Positions 28,158-37,017 of a stretch of 64,000 nt of DNA are shown piece by piece; position 1 is the stretch's first letter; each line of letters starts with the position of its first letter. The translations under genes and the position numbers were made by a program. The notes beneath the pieces were generated by a model that made no database searches, was not told where the DNA came from, and was given only the letters and a program-made list of their open reading frames with translations. The stretch is from assembly GCA_039814575.1 (NCBI GenBank), contig JBCCAY010000009.1:83136-147135 (forward strand), written 5' to 3'. Origin of the DNA: MED-G105 sp039814575. Its GTDB lineage: Bacteria > Pseudomonadota > Alphaproteobacteria > Caulobacterales > Parvularculaceae.

Positions 28158-29230
28158 GATCGCTCATTTGAGGAAAAGTTAGCGCGCTCTAAAAGACACG
28201 CATCGCCATAGGAGTAAAACCGATAGGACGACGCGATCGCGTGCTCATAGGCCATCTTCATGCGCTCCACGCCGGAAAAAGCGCTCACCAGCATGAATAA
28301 TGTCGAGCGCGGCAGGTGAAAGTTCGTCATCAACATATCCGCTGAGCGCACTTTATAGCCGGGCGTGATGAAAATGTCGGTTTCCTCTTGAAACGGATGG
28401 ATAACGCCGTCGTCGTCGCAAGCGCTCTCTAGCAGCCTGAGGGCCGTCGTGCCCACAGCGACAATGCGGCCGCCCTCGGCACGGACGGCATTGATACGTG
28501 CGGCTTGATCTTTGGTAATGTCGCCCCATTCGGCGTGCATCTTATGCTCGCTCGTATCCTCCGCCGTCACCGGCAAGAAGGTTCCAGCGCCCACATGTAA
28601 TGTAATGCGCTCAACGCCGACGTCAGCGTCGGATAAGCGTTGCAAGAGGTCGTCCGTAAAATGAAGACCGGCGGTCGGCGCGGCGACAGAGCCTTCTTCG
28701 GCGGCGTAGATTGTTTGATAGTCTTCAACGTCTTTCGCCTCGGCCGGTCGTCGCCGCGCAATATAAGGCGGTAAAGGCGGCGCGCCGACACGGGCCAACG
28801 CCGCGTCAAACTCAGCGCCGGCGCAATTAAATGCGAGCACCGCTTCGGCTTCCGCACGCTCTTCGACTACGGCGCTGAAGTCCGAGCCGAAGTCAACACT
28901 GTCGCCGACGCGTAGGCGTTTCGCCGGCCGCACAAAGGCGCGCCAGCGGCTTGCGTCGAGGCGTTTGTGTAAGGTCGCTTCAATGGCTGCTGCGCCGCCG
29001 CCGCCTTCTGCGCGCGCCGGCCGACTGCCGGACAATTGCGCCGGAATGACTTTCGTGTCGTTCACCACCAGCAAATCGCCTGCTTTTAATAAAGACGGCA
29101 GATCGCGCACCTGGCGATCGTGGAGCCCTTCTTGCGTCACGTGGAGGAGTTTCGCCGCATCGCGCGGGCGCGCCGGTTCCAGAGCGATCAGGCGCTCCGG
29201 CAAATCGAAATCAAACGCATCGACGCGCAC
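28154..29230 (-). CDS. queA: S-adenosylmethionine:tRNA ribosyltransferase-isomerase
   Basis: 358 residues beginning VDAFDFDLPERLIALEPARP, the QueA start, with VNDTKVIPAQL, the APTAGLHFT motif and VGAGTFLPV in the expected order, ending in NFHLPRSTLFMLVSAF. It adds the epoxycyclopentane precursor from SAM to preQ1-tRNA after Tgt has acted. Its TGA overlaps the ATG of tgt (ATGA), so the two steps are translationally coupled. Confidence 0.95.
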   Translation of the reverse strand: MRVDAFDFDLPERLIALEPARPRDAAKLLHVTQEGLHDRQVRDLPSLLKAGDLLVVNDTKVIPAQLSGSRPARAEGGGGAAAIEATLHKRLDASRWRAFVRPAKRLRVGDSVDFGSDFSAVVEERAEAEAVLAFNCAGAEFDAALARVGAPPLPPYIARRRPAEAKDVEDYQTIYAAEEGSVAAPTAGLHFTDDLLQRLSDADVGVERITLHVGAGTFLPVTAEDTSEHKMHAEWGDITKDQAARINAVRAEGGRIVAVGTTALRLLESACDDDGVIHPFQEETDIFITPGYKVRSADMLMTNFHLPRSTLFMLVSAFSGVERMKMAYEHAIASSYRFYSYGDACLLERANFSSNERS

Positions 29231-29280
29231 TATTTACGCTCCGTAGAGAGATGAAAACGCGCCATACCGACCATGCGCGG

Positions 29281-31554
29281 CTACTCCCAAGCGCCGAATT
29301 TTTTACTGGTGGGGAAGCCCTTCGGTGCGATTTTCCCCGCGCCCGCACGTTTTCCCGTAAAGCCCTTCCAACCATCGACCGTTTGCAAGCGCCCTGAGCG
29401 ATCAACCCAGGTGAGACCTTCTTTCTTCGCGAACGTTTTTGCGTCCGACAGTCCGCCCTTTTGGAATTTCTGCAGAACGACGCCTTTGCCGCGAGTCATT
29501 TCCGACAATTCATCGATCGGGAAGATCAACAACTTCTTATTGTCGCCGACACAGGCGACGAGATCGCTCGGGCGCTCGCCGTCAACGGGGCGACATACGC
29601 ACGCTTCAGCGCCCGCCGGCGGGTTAAGCACTTGCTTGCCTTTTTTCGTGTTGGCGAGGCAATCTTCTTCCCGGACGATAAATCCGTACCCCGCTGAAGA
29701 CGCCACCAAGAAACGACGCTCGCCCGACCAAAGAAACGCCGCCGCAATCGAATGATCATTACCGAGGTCGACGATCAAGCGGATCGGCTCGCCATGGCCG
29801 CGCCCGCCCGGCAGCGCTGCGACGTCGAGGGTGTAGAATTTACCATTGGTGCCAAACAGCATGAGCTTATCGGTTGTCATGGCGGGGATGACATAGGCCT
29901 CGCCGTCGCCGTCTTTGTATTTGACGTCGCCAACCTTGTCGCCATGCCCCTTCATGGTCCGCACCCACCCCTTTTCGGAAAGAATGACCGTCACAGGCTC
30001 TTTCTCCACGAGCGCTTCGAGATCAACCTCGTCAGCGTCTGGGGCGTCTTCAATGCTCGTGCGGCGACGGCCGAGATCAGATTTAGGATCGAAGGCCTTG
30101 CGCACGTCGCGTAGTTCGTCGGAGATTTTCTTCCATTGGGCGTCATCAGACTTCAGAAGGGCGCGCAACGCCTTTTGTTCCGCTTTTAGCGCCTTGTACT
30201 CGGCGCGGATCTCCATTTCCTCAAGCTTGCGCAAATTCCGCAAGCGCATATTGAGGATGGCTTCAGCCTGCACTTCGCTGAGCTTGAAGGCTTTAATTAA
30301 CTCCGCTTTTGGGTCGTCCTCATACCGAATGATGCGAATAACTTCGTCAAGGTTGAGGTAGGCCGTGAGAAAACCGTCCAACACTTCCAGCCGGTGGGCG
30401 ATCTTATCGAGCCGGTGATTGGAGCGGCGGATAAGCACGTCTTTGCGGTGTGCAAGATACGCCGTCAGAACGTCGCGCAGGCCCATGACCCGCGGCGCGC
30501 CGTCGGCGTCCAAGACGTTCATATTGAGCGAAGCGCGGTTCTCAAGGTCCGTCACCTTGAAGAGGCTCTCCATCAGCGCCGTCGGGTCGATATTCCCGGT
30601 CTTCGGCTCTAGGATTAAGCGAATGTCTTCCGCGCTCTCATCGCGAATGTCCGCGAGTGCCGGGAGTTTTTTGGACTGGATGAGTTCAGCCACACGCTCG
30701 ATGAGACGCGACTTTTGCACTTGGTACGGAATTTCGGTAACGACGATCTGATAGCGTCCGCGGCCCAGGTCTTCGGTCTCCCAGCGCGCCCGCACGCGGA
30801 AACCGCCCCGCCCCGTCGCGTAGGCTTCCACCATGGCGTCGGCGGGCTCAACGCAGACCCCGCCCGTCGGGAAGTCCGGTCCTTGAATATATTTCATCAA
30901 GGTTTCGGTGCGCGCGTTCGGCGTTTTGATGAGATGCAAGCAGGCGTCGATGACTTCGATCGGGTTATGGGGCGGGATGGACGTCGCCATGCCCACCGCA
31001 ATACCAGATGCACCGTTCACCAATAAATGCGGGAACGCCGCCGGTAAGACGACCGGCTCTTTGCCCTCGCCGTCATAGGTTTCGCGGAAATCAACCGTGT
31101 CTTCATCAATGCCGGCGAGCAACAATTGCGCCGCTTCAGTAAGGCGGCTTTCCGTATACCGCATGGCGGCGGCGTTATCGCCGTCGACATTGCCAAAATT
31201 GCCCTGACCGTCGACGAGCGGCGCGCGCACGGAAAAGTCTTGCACCAGCCGCACGAGGGCGTCGTAAATCGCCTGGTCGCCATGGGGGTGGAAATTACCC
31301 ATAACCTCGCCGACGACCTTGGCCGACTTTTTGTAGGAGCTCGTGGGGTTCAACCGCATTTGCCGCATGGCGTAGAGGATGCGCCGATGCACAGGCTTCA
31401 GCCCATCGCGCACGTCCGGCAAGGCCCGCGCGGTGATCGTGGAAAGCGCATAGGCGAGATAGCGCCGCGAGAGCGCCTCATCTAAAGGCTCAAGGAAAAT
31501 GTCTTCCGGTTTCGCCGGCGGGGTTGCGCCTTTGCGGGTCCGAGTTTTCGCCAT
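29281..31554 (-). CDS. parC: DNA topoisomerase IV subunit A
   Basis: 757 residues. The catalytic Tyr is in AAAMRYTESRLT, preceded by the quinolone region HPHGDQAIYDALVRL. LVNGASGIAVGMATSIPPHN and VVTEIPYQVQKSRLIERV are family motifs. The C-terminal part is a short beta-propeller (KGWVRTMKGHG and later blades) closer to ParC than to GyrA, and the GyrA box QRRGGKG is absent. It decatenates daughter chromosomes with ParE, which is not in this window. Confidence 0.95.
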   Translation of the reverse strand: MAKTRTRKGATPPAKPEDIFLEPLDEALSRRYLAYALSTITARALPDVRDGLKPVHRRILYAMRQMRLNPTSSYKKSAKVVGEVMGNFHPHGDQAIYDALVRLVQDFSVRAPLVDGQGNFGNVDGDNAAAMRYTESRLTEAAQLLLAGIDEDTVDFRETYDGEGKEPVVLPAAFPHLLVNGASGIAVGMATSIPPHNPIEVIDACLHLIKTPNARTETLMKYIQGPDFPTGGVCVEPADAMVEAYATGRGGFRVRARWETEDLGRGRYQIVVTEIPYQVQKSRLIERVAELIQSKKLPALADIRDESAEDIRLILEPKTGNIDPTALMESLFKVTDLENRASLNMNVLDADGAPRVMGLRDVLTAYLAHRKDVLIRRSNHRLDKIAHRLEVLDGFLTAYLNLDEVIRIIRYEDDPKAELIKAFKLSEVQAEAILNMRLRNLRKLEEMEIRAEYKALKAEQKALRALLKSDDAQWKKISDELRDVRKAFDPKSDLGRRRTSIEDAPDADEVDLEALVEKEPVTVILSEKGWVRTMKGHGDKVGDVKYKDGDGEAYVIPAMTTDKLMLFGTNGKFYTLDVAALPGGRGHGEPIRLIVDLGNDHSIAAAFLWSGERRFLVASSAGYGFIVREEDCLANTKKGKQVLNPPAGAEACVCRPVDGERPSDLVACVGDNKKLLIFPIDELSEMTRGKGVVLQKFQKGGLSDAKTFAKKEGLTWVDRSGRLQTVDGWKGFTGKRAGAGKIAPKGFPTSKKFGAWE

Positions 31555-31703
31555 TTCGTCCGTATACTTTCAAATAATCGCTAGGCGGTCTATGCCAGGA
31601 AGCGCGGGAGAACGCGCCCGAAGACTACAGCAATTACCCGGTTTCCGGGCTTGTCATCAAGAGCGGCGCACGGGAATAACGCGCGGGGGCCGAAGCGTCG
31701 CGC

Positions 31704-32432
31704 CTAGGACGCGTCTTGCGCCAAAACCTCAGCAAGCCGCCGACGCGCCTCGGGCAGCGGCTGGTGCGCCGGCGCCAAAAGCCGGGTTTCGATGAAGTGT
31801 CCCGTAGTTTTAAGGCCGTCGAGCGCCTCGGCGCGCGTACCGAGGCTTTCCCCGCCGTGCAAAAACGCCGGCAACGGCAACAGCCGGTCTTTATAGGGTT
31901 CGCCAGCTTCGGCGCTGACGGCCTGAGCAGACTTTGGCGAGACGTAAGTGAGATCCGCATCGGCGCCGGTGGCGGCGCATCGATCAAGCGTCAAACCAAA
32001 GCCGCATGCGGCCAACAGCCCCGCCTCCCACCGCGCGAGCAAGGTCGGCCAGAGGTCATGATCGTCCAAATGGTCGAGCACGACGCCCATGGCGTCATAA
32101 ACGCTGGGGTGCGATTCGCGTTCGGGCAAGGCGGCCGCGGCCGTGGCGCACAACGCTGAGAGCCCGGCAAGAGACAAACGATCGTGCATGAACTGCGCAG
32201 CGCGAGGATTGGCCAACTCCAGGTCAAAATGGCCGAGACTGTCGCTGACCCGGCCTTTCCATTGCACCAAGAGACCATTGCCAGCCTGGAGAACGGGCTT
32301 TTTGCGCGCGCCCTGACCGCCATATACAAGGCCCGCCCATCGCCCGCGCCGCGCGGTGAACACCTCGGCGACGGCATGGTTTTCCCCATGCGCGTGCGCG
32401 GCGAGTAAAACGCCCTCGTCTGCAAATTCCAT
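31704..32432 (-). CDS. recO: DNA repair protein RecO
   Basis: 242 residues: an N-terminal OB fold (DEGVLLAAHAHGENHAVAEVF), GLVYGGQGARKKPVLQAGN, and a helical C-terminal domain with LARWEAGLLAACGFGLTLDR, the usual zinc-finger region. Only one Cys pair is evident, so the zinc site may be partial, as in many alphaproteobacteria. RecO loads RecA on SSB-coated DNA with RecR. It follows era, the normal order in this class. Confidence 0.92.
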   Translation of the reverse strand: MEFADEGVLLAAHAHGENHAVAEVFTARRGRWAGLVYGGQGARKKPVLQAGNGLLVQWKGRVSDSLGHFDLELANPRAAQFMHDRLSLAGLSALCATAAAALPERESHPSVYDAMGVVLDHLDDHDLWPTLLARWEAGLLAACGFGLTLDRCAATGADADLTYVSPKSAQAVSAEAGEPYKDRLLPLPAFLHGGESLGTRAEALDGLKTTGHFIETRLLAPAHQPLPEARRRLAEVLAQDAS

Positions 32433-32501
32433 TCTGCAAATTCCGTGTCGATCCGCTCATTCGCCCGATAGGCCGGCGGCGCATACTAGCCTGCCGCGAC
32501 A

Positions 32502-33530
32502 CTAGCCGACAGGCGCGAGACCCATTTCTCGGAGCCGGGCATTCTCCTCGCTCCAATTCTCACGAACTTTTGCGTGGAGGAACAAGTGCGTTGTCTCACC
32601 CAAGAGGTCGATAAGCTCCGCCCGCGCCGCGGCGCCGACGGCTTTAATCGTCTGACCGCCCTTGCCGAGGACGATCGATTTGTGGCTGTCGCGACTGAGG
32701 AAAATCGTTTGTTCGATCCGTAACTCGCCGCGCGCCGTGCGGCTCCAATCGGTGGTTTCCACCGTCAGTTCATAAGGGAGTTCTTGATGCAACCGCAGAA
32801 ACAGCTTCTCGCGGGTGATCTCAGCGGCAAGAAGCCTATCTGAGATGTCAGAGAGCTGATCTTCCGGATACATGAACGGCCCTGTCGGCATCCGCGCTTT
32901 TAAACTGTCTTTGAAGTCTGCAACGCCGTCGCCGGTTTCCGCCGCGATAAGATACACTTCGCCAACGCACGGGCGATCTTTCAACGCGCCAACAACGGCT
33001 AATAGTTTTTGCCGCGCCATTTTGTCGATCTTGTTCAACGCCAAATCAATGCGGAAACCTGCGCCGTCCTTGCTGTCGCCGCCGGCGCGCTCATCAAGGG
33101 CGTCTAAAATGGCGCGCGTATCGGCGACAGCGCGCCGTGCAGCCGGAGTAGCCTTGCCCTTGCCGTCTTCTTCTTCCAACACCGCGGCGAAGGCCGGCGC
33201 GTCAATAACGAGGAGCCCCGCATCCGCGCCGTCGAGCCCCTCCCACGCCGCGGCGACCATGGCGCGGTCGAGCTTGCGGCGCGGCGAGAAGATGCCGGGC
33301 GTATCGATGAACACCATTTGTACGCTGTCTTCAACGAGAACGCCGCGCACCCGAGCGCGCGTCGTTTGCACTTTATGCGTGACGATGGAGACCTTCGCGC
33401 CAACGAGGGCGTTCACGAGCGTCGACTTGCCGGCGTTCGGCGCGCCGATGACAGCGATAAAGCCGCACCGCGTCTCGATGGCCGATCCATCCGTTTGCGA
33501 CTTATCTATTACACCCGGCTCAGACGTCAT
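32502..33530 (-). CDS. era: GTPase Era with an acidic insertion
   Basis: 342 residues, ~40 longer than usual. GAPNAGKSTLVNAL (G1), the switch Thr in VQTTRARVRG, IDTPGIF (G3) and LNKIDKM (G4) form the GTPase; the C-terminal KH domain (RGELRIEQTIFLSRDSHK and GKGGQTIKAVG) binds the 3' end of 16S rRNA. The extra length lies at ~115-160, between G3 and G4, and is a charged, flexible loop (EEEDGKGKATPAARR). It overlaps rnc by 11 bp. Confidence 0.95.
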   Translation of the reverse strand: MTSEPGVIDKSQTDGSAIETRCGFIAVIGAPNAGKSTLVNALVGAKVSIVTHKVQTTRARVRGVLVEDSVQMVFIDTPGIFSPRRKLDRAMVAAAWEGLDGADAGLLVIDAPAFAAVLEEEDGKGKATPAARRAVADTRAILDALDERAGGDSKDGAGFRIDLALNKIDKMARQKLLAVVGALKDRPCVGEVYLIAAETGDGVADFKDSLKARMPTGPFMYPEDQLSDISDRLLAAEITREKLFLRLHQELPYELTVETTDWSRTARGELRIEQTIFLSRDSHKSIVLGKGGQTIKAVGAAARAELIDLLGETTHLFLHAKVRENWSEENARLREMGLAPVG

Positions 33531-34236
33531 GCTCGCTCCATACGCCTTCGCGCAATAAAAACGCCGCCGCCGCCGCCATCTGCGCGGCGCGCTTCGAGCG
33601 CCCCGTCCCGAGCGCCGGCGCGTGGCCCTTCACGGCGACGCTGATTTCAAAAGCCGGCGCATGCGCCGGACCGTCAGCGGTCTCAACCTCATAGTGCGGG
33701 GTGCCAAGACGTTTTTCTTGCGTCCATTCTTGAAGCGCCGTCTTGGCGTCGCGATGGTTGCGATAAAGAGCGTCGAGATTATCCGTCCAATAGGCGTCAT
33801 AGGCGCCGCGCGCCGCATCAAGGCCGCCGTCGATGTAAAGGGCGCCGAGAAACGCTTCGCATACATCGCCAAGGATGGTGGTTTTCTTGCGCCCGCCCGC
33901 CTCTTCCTCGTGGGGAGACAAACGAATAAGCGCATCGAGCCCCAACGCCGCAGCGGCCTTCGCGCAGGTTTCTTTACGCACGAGGGCGTTGAGGCGCGGC
34001 GCAAGTTCGCCCTCTTGCATGTCGGGATGACGTCGCCACAGCGCCTCCGCCGTCAACAGACCGAGAACGCGATCGCCCAGAAATTCTAGCCGTTCTAAAT
34101 CGCCCGTGTTGGACGATGCGGACAAACTGGAATGGGTGAGCGCGCGCTCCAGAAGAGCACGGTCCTTAAAGGCGTGACTGACCCGCACCTCTAGCGCAGC
34201 TAGGTCATCTTCTCGTGGACGGAAAGTGTTGCTCAT
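33520..34236 (-). CDS. rnc: Ribonuclease III
   Basis: 238 residues. LERLEFLGDRVLGLL is the RNase III signature with catalytic Glu/Asp, repeated downstream in GDVCEAFLGALYIDGG; a double-stranded RNA-binding domain follows (ALQEWTQEKRLGTPHYEV to KRAAQMAAAAAFLL). It processes rRNA precursors and other duplex RNA. It overlaps lepB upstream and era downstream, the classical lepB-rnc-era unit. Confidence 0.96.
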   Translation of the reverse strand: MSNTFRPREDDLAALEVRVSHAFKDRALLERALTHSSLSASSNTGDLERLEFLGDRVLGLLTAEALWRRHPDMQEGELAPRLNALVRKETCAKAAAALGLDALIRLSPHEEEAGGRKKTTILGDVCEAFLGALYIDGGLDAARGAYDAYWTDNLDALYRNHRDAKTALQEWTQEKRLGTPHYEVETADGPAHAPAFEISVAVKGHAPALGTGRSKRAAQMAAAAAFLLREGVWSEHDV

Positions 34237-35081
34237 TCAATCGGATCGAGCAATCGACCGTAACGCACGGATGTCGGCCATTTCCAGATTTGCCAAAAGG
34301 CGGTGTTCTCCACATCGAATGAGAAGAACAGACGCTCCGCCCGCCCCACAATATCGTCATAGGGCACATAGCCGACTTGGCTTGTCACGCGGCTGTCTTG
34401 GCTTTGATCGCGATTGTCGCCCATCATGAAGTAACGGCCGGCGGGCACTTTATAAACGCCGGTGTTATCAAGGTGACCGCGGTCGCCGAAACATTCCTGC
34501 ACGACGTATTCAACGCCGTTCGGCAGCGTCTCGCGGAACATCGGCACTTGCTTGGACGGCATGCCGTCGCACGAGGCCGTCGCGTAGCGCACGAACTCTT
34601 TGCGCACCGGTGCGCCGTTGATGTGTAAAACGCCGCGGCGCATTTGGATTTCATCGCCCGGCATGCCGACAAGGCGCTTGATATAATCTTTATTGCCGTC
34701 TTTGCGGTTCTTAAAAACAAGAATGTCGCCGCGTTCCGGCTCAGAGCCGAGGAAACGCCCCTCAAGGCCGTTGATACGCGTCAATGGCCAGATGAGCGAG
34801 GCGCGCGAATACCCATAAGACGGCTTTGAGACGAACAGAAAGTCTCCGATGAGGAGGTTCGGCTTCATTGACCCAGACGGGATATTGAACGGCTGGAAAA
34901 TCAAAATCCGCAGTACGAGAGCAATCGCCACGGCCCATACGACCGTCTTAGCGAGATCGGCCGCCTCTTCGGCGAACGTCAGCGTCTCGGCTCCGCCGTT
35001 GGCGGCTTCGCTTGCGGTTCCATTGGCGCTGTTTTGCGCGCTCTTCTCAGTACTTTTTTCGTTGTCGTCCAACATGCTCAC
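34233..35081 (-). CDS. lepB: Signal peptidase I
   Basis: 282 residues with one membrane helix (~34-55) after a polar cytoplasmic N terminus. The catalytic Ser is in NIPSGSMKPNLLIGD and the catalytic Lys in YIKRLVGMPGDEIQ; the MMGDNRDQSQDSR box is typical. It cleaves Sec and Tat signal peptides at the inner membrane and would act on the secreted proteins in this window, including the RHS protein. Confidence 0.95.
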   Translation of the reverse strand: MSMLDDNEKSTEKSAQNSANGTASEAANGGAETLTFAEEAADLAKTVVWAVAIALVLRILIFQPFNIPSGSMKPNLLIGDFLFVSKPSYGYSRASLIWPLTRINGLEGRFLGSEPERGDILVFKNRKDGNKDYIKRLVGMPGDEIQMRRGVLHINGAPVRKEFVRYATASCDGMPSKQVPMFRETLPNGVEYVVQECFGDRGHLDNTGVYKVPAGRYFMMGDNRDQSQDSRVTSQVGYVPYDDIVGRAERLFFSFDVENTAFWQIWKWPTSVRYGRLLDPIE

Positions 35082-35119
35082 TTGCGCCCCACCCCGCGGA
35101 ACCTGACTCTCACGCGCAA

Positions 35120-35557
35120 TCAGTCGGTCGTCGAGGGCGAAATGTCAATTTCACTATCGATAGTATTACCGACAGTGATGATGACAATCGCTTGGGCGAG
35201 CGGGTAATCGTCTGTAATTGTTAGATGAATCTCAGCGCTGCGACCGGCCGGCGTTATCTCTTGCAATCGCTTTAAGGCGCCGCCGGTGAGCTGCATGGTC
35301 GGTTTTCCGCCGGGAAGATTGACGACGCCCATATCCCGCCAAAAGACGCCGCGCGACAATCCGGTGCCGAGCGCTTTCGAACAGGCCTCTTTAGCGGCGA
35401 AACGCTTGGCGTAGGACGCGGCCCGGTTGAGACGCCGATCAGATTTCGCCCGCTCGATCTCCGTGAATAAGCGATGGGTGAACCGCTCGCCATGGCGTTC
35501 GAGTGTTTTCTCAACCCGCCGGATATCGATGAGATCATTGCCAAGGCCGATAATCAT
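35120..35557 (-). CDS. acpS: Holo-[acyl-carrier-protein] synthase
   Basis: 145 residues with GLGNDLIDIRRVEKTLE (Mg-binding Asp) and RFAAKEACSKALGTGL (catalytic Glu/Lys), the two AcpS signatures. It transfers phosphopantetheine from CoA to ACP. The last ~20 residues are longer than usual and end in an acidic tail. Lies between pdxJ and lepB. Confidence 0.95.
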   Translation of the reverse strand: MIIGLGNDLIDIRRVEKTLERHGERFTHRLFTEIERAKSDRRLNRAASYAKRFAAKEACSKALGTGLSRGVFWRDMGVVNLPGGKPTMQLTGGALKRLQEITPAGRSAEIHLTITDDYPLAQAIVIITVGNTIDSEIDISPSTTD

Positions 35558-35586
35558 CCCGCGCCCTTTCTGTAGAAGACGGCTTC

Positions 35587-36363
35587 TTAGTAGAGCCCAC
35601 CGGTGCGCGCATCGGTCATCAGCCGCTTCATTTCTTTTACGGCTTCAGCAAGCCCCATAAACACCGCTTCGCCGATAAGGAAATGACCGATATTGAGCTC
35701 TACGATCTCGGGGATCGCCGCGACGGGTTGGACGTTCTTAAAGGTCAGTCCGTGCCCAGCGTGCACTTCAAGCCCAGCCGCCGCCGCATGGCGGGCGCCT
35801 TCGCGAATCTCTTCGAGGGTCTTCTTGATCATCTCGCGGTTGGTCATCTCGCAAGCTTCAAAATAGGCGCCCGTGTGCAACTCAATGACCGGGGCGCCGG
35901 CTTCCGCCGCAGCATCGATTTGCGCCGGCACCGGATCAATAAACAGGGAGACGCGGGCGCCCAGCCCGGCGAGATCAGCGATAAAGGGCTTTAAGAAACT
36001 CAATTGACCAGCGACGTCGAGACCGCCTTCGGTCGTGCGCTCATTGCGATTCTCCGGCACTAAGCAGCACGCATGGGGGCGCACCTCGCCGACAATGCGG
36101 TGCATCTCCGCCGTCGCGGCCATTTCGAAGTTCAACGGCGCGTCGATCGCGTCTTTCAACGCGCGCATGTCCTCGTCGCGCACATGGCGGCGGTCTTCGC
36201 GCAAATGCGCCGTAATGCCGTCCGCGCCGGCGGTGAGCGCAATGTCAGCGGCGCGCACCGGATCAGGGTGTTGGCCGCCGCGCGCATTTCGCAAAGTGGC
36301 GACGTGATCGATGTTCACGCCAAGACGCAAAGGCGTCGCCGCAGATGTTTTTTCGGAAGACAT
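35587..36363 (-). CDS. pdxJ: Pyridoxine 5'-phosphate synthase
   Basis: 258 residues. LGVNIDHVATLRNARGG is the PdxJ start; GADGITAHLREDRRHV, FEMAATAEMH and GLEVHAGHGLTFKNV carry the catalytic His and Glu. It condenses 1-deoxyxylulose-5-phosphate with aminoacetone phosphate in vitamin B6 synthesis. The gene pairs with acpS, an order common throughout proteobacteria. Confidence 0.96.
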   Translation of the reverse strand: MSSEKTSAATPLRLGVNIDHVATLRNARGGQHPDPVRAADIALTAGADGITAHLREDRRHVRDEDMRALKDAIDAPLNFEMAATAEMHRIVGEVRPHACCLVPENRNERTTEGGLDVAGQLSFLKPFIADLAGLGARVSLFIDPVPAQIDAAAEAGAPVIELHTGAYFEACEMTNREMIKKTLEEIREGARHAAAAGLEVHAGHGLTFKNVQPVAAIPEIVELNIGHFLIGEAVFMGLAEAVKEMKRLMTDARTGGLY

Positions 36364-36408
36364 TTTTTTCGAACCTTATACGGACGAGTAAGACAGCGCT
36401 TTAACACG

Positions 36409-37005
36409 CTATTGGCTGACGCCCCGGCTGCCGGGCTTCACGGCGGGAATAGCGGCGAGCTCAGGCGGCAGCGCATCTTCCTCGTACGCCTTCACCGCCA
36501 TAGCGGCAAGCGCGACAAAGGGCGCACCGAACGCATCGCCCTCCGCCGCCGCGCCATCGGAGCGGTCGATGAGGCACGCGAGGCCGGCGACATTTCCGCC
36601 GGCGGCGCGCACGCAATCCAAACATTCACGCGCAGAAAGCCCCGTCGACACGATATCCTCAACGACGAGCACACGCGCCCCCTCCGGCAATGCAAAGCCG
36701 CGCCGAAACTGGAAGACGCCGTCGACGCGTTCGACAAACATAAACGGGACGCCAAGCTTTCGCGCCGTCTCATAGCCGTAAATAATCGCCCCCATCGCCG
36801 GGGCGACGACATAGTCGACAGGGCCGAAAGCGTCTTGCGCTTTGTCCGCTAAGGCACCGCATAAGCGTTCCGTTCGATCCGGGTACATCGAAACGATCGA
36901 CTTGTTGAGATATGTGTCGCTGTGAAGGCCCGAGGACAAAACGAAATGTCCTTTTAAGAGCGCTCCGGCTTCTTCAAATTCTTTAAACACCGCATCGGGC
37001 GTCAT
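36409..37005 (-). CDS. pyrE: Orotate phosphoribosyltransferase
   Basis: 198 residues. The PRPP-binding motif is VLVVEDIVSTGLSARECL, and FVLSSGLHSDTYLNK is the family N-terminal site. It makes OMP from orotate and PRPP in pyrimidine synthesis. Only 12 nt separate it from the upstream rsh gene. Confidence 0.95.
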   Translation of the reverse strand: MTPDAVFKEFEEAGALLKGHFVLSSGLHSDTYLNKSIVSMYPDRTERLCGALADKAQDAFGPVDYVVAPAMGAIIYGYETARKLGVPFMFVERVDGVFQFRRGFALPEGARVLVVEDIVSTGLSARECLDCVRAAGGNVAGLACLIDRSDGAAAEGDAFGAPFVALAAMAVKAYEEDALPPELAAIPAVKPGSRGVSQ

Positions 37006-37017
37006 GGCGTTCTCCGT

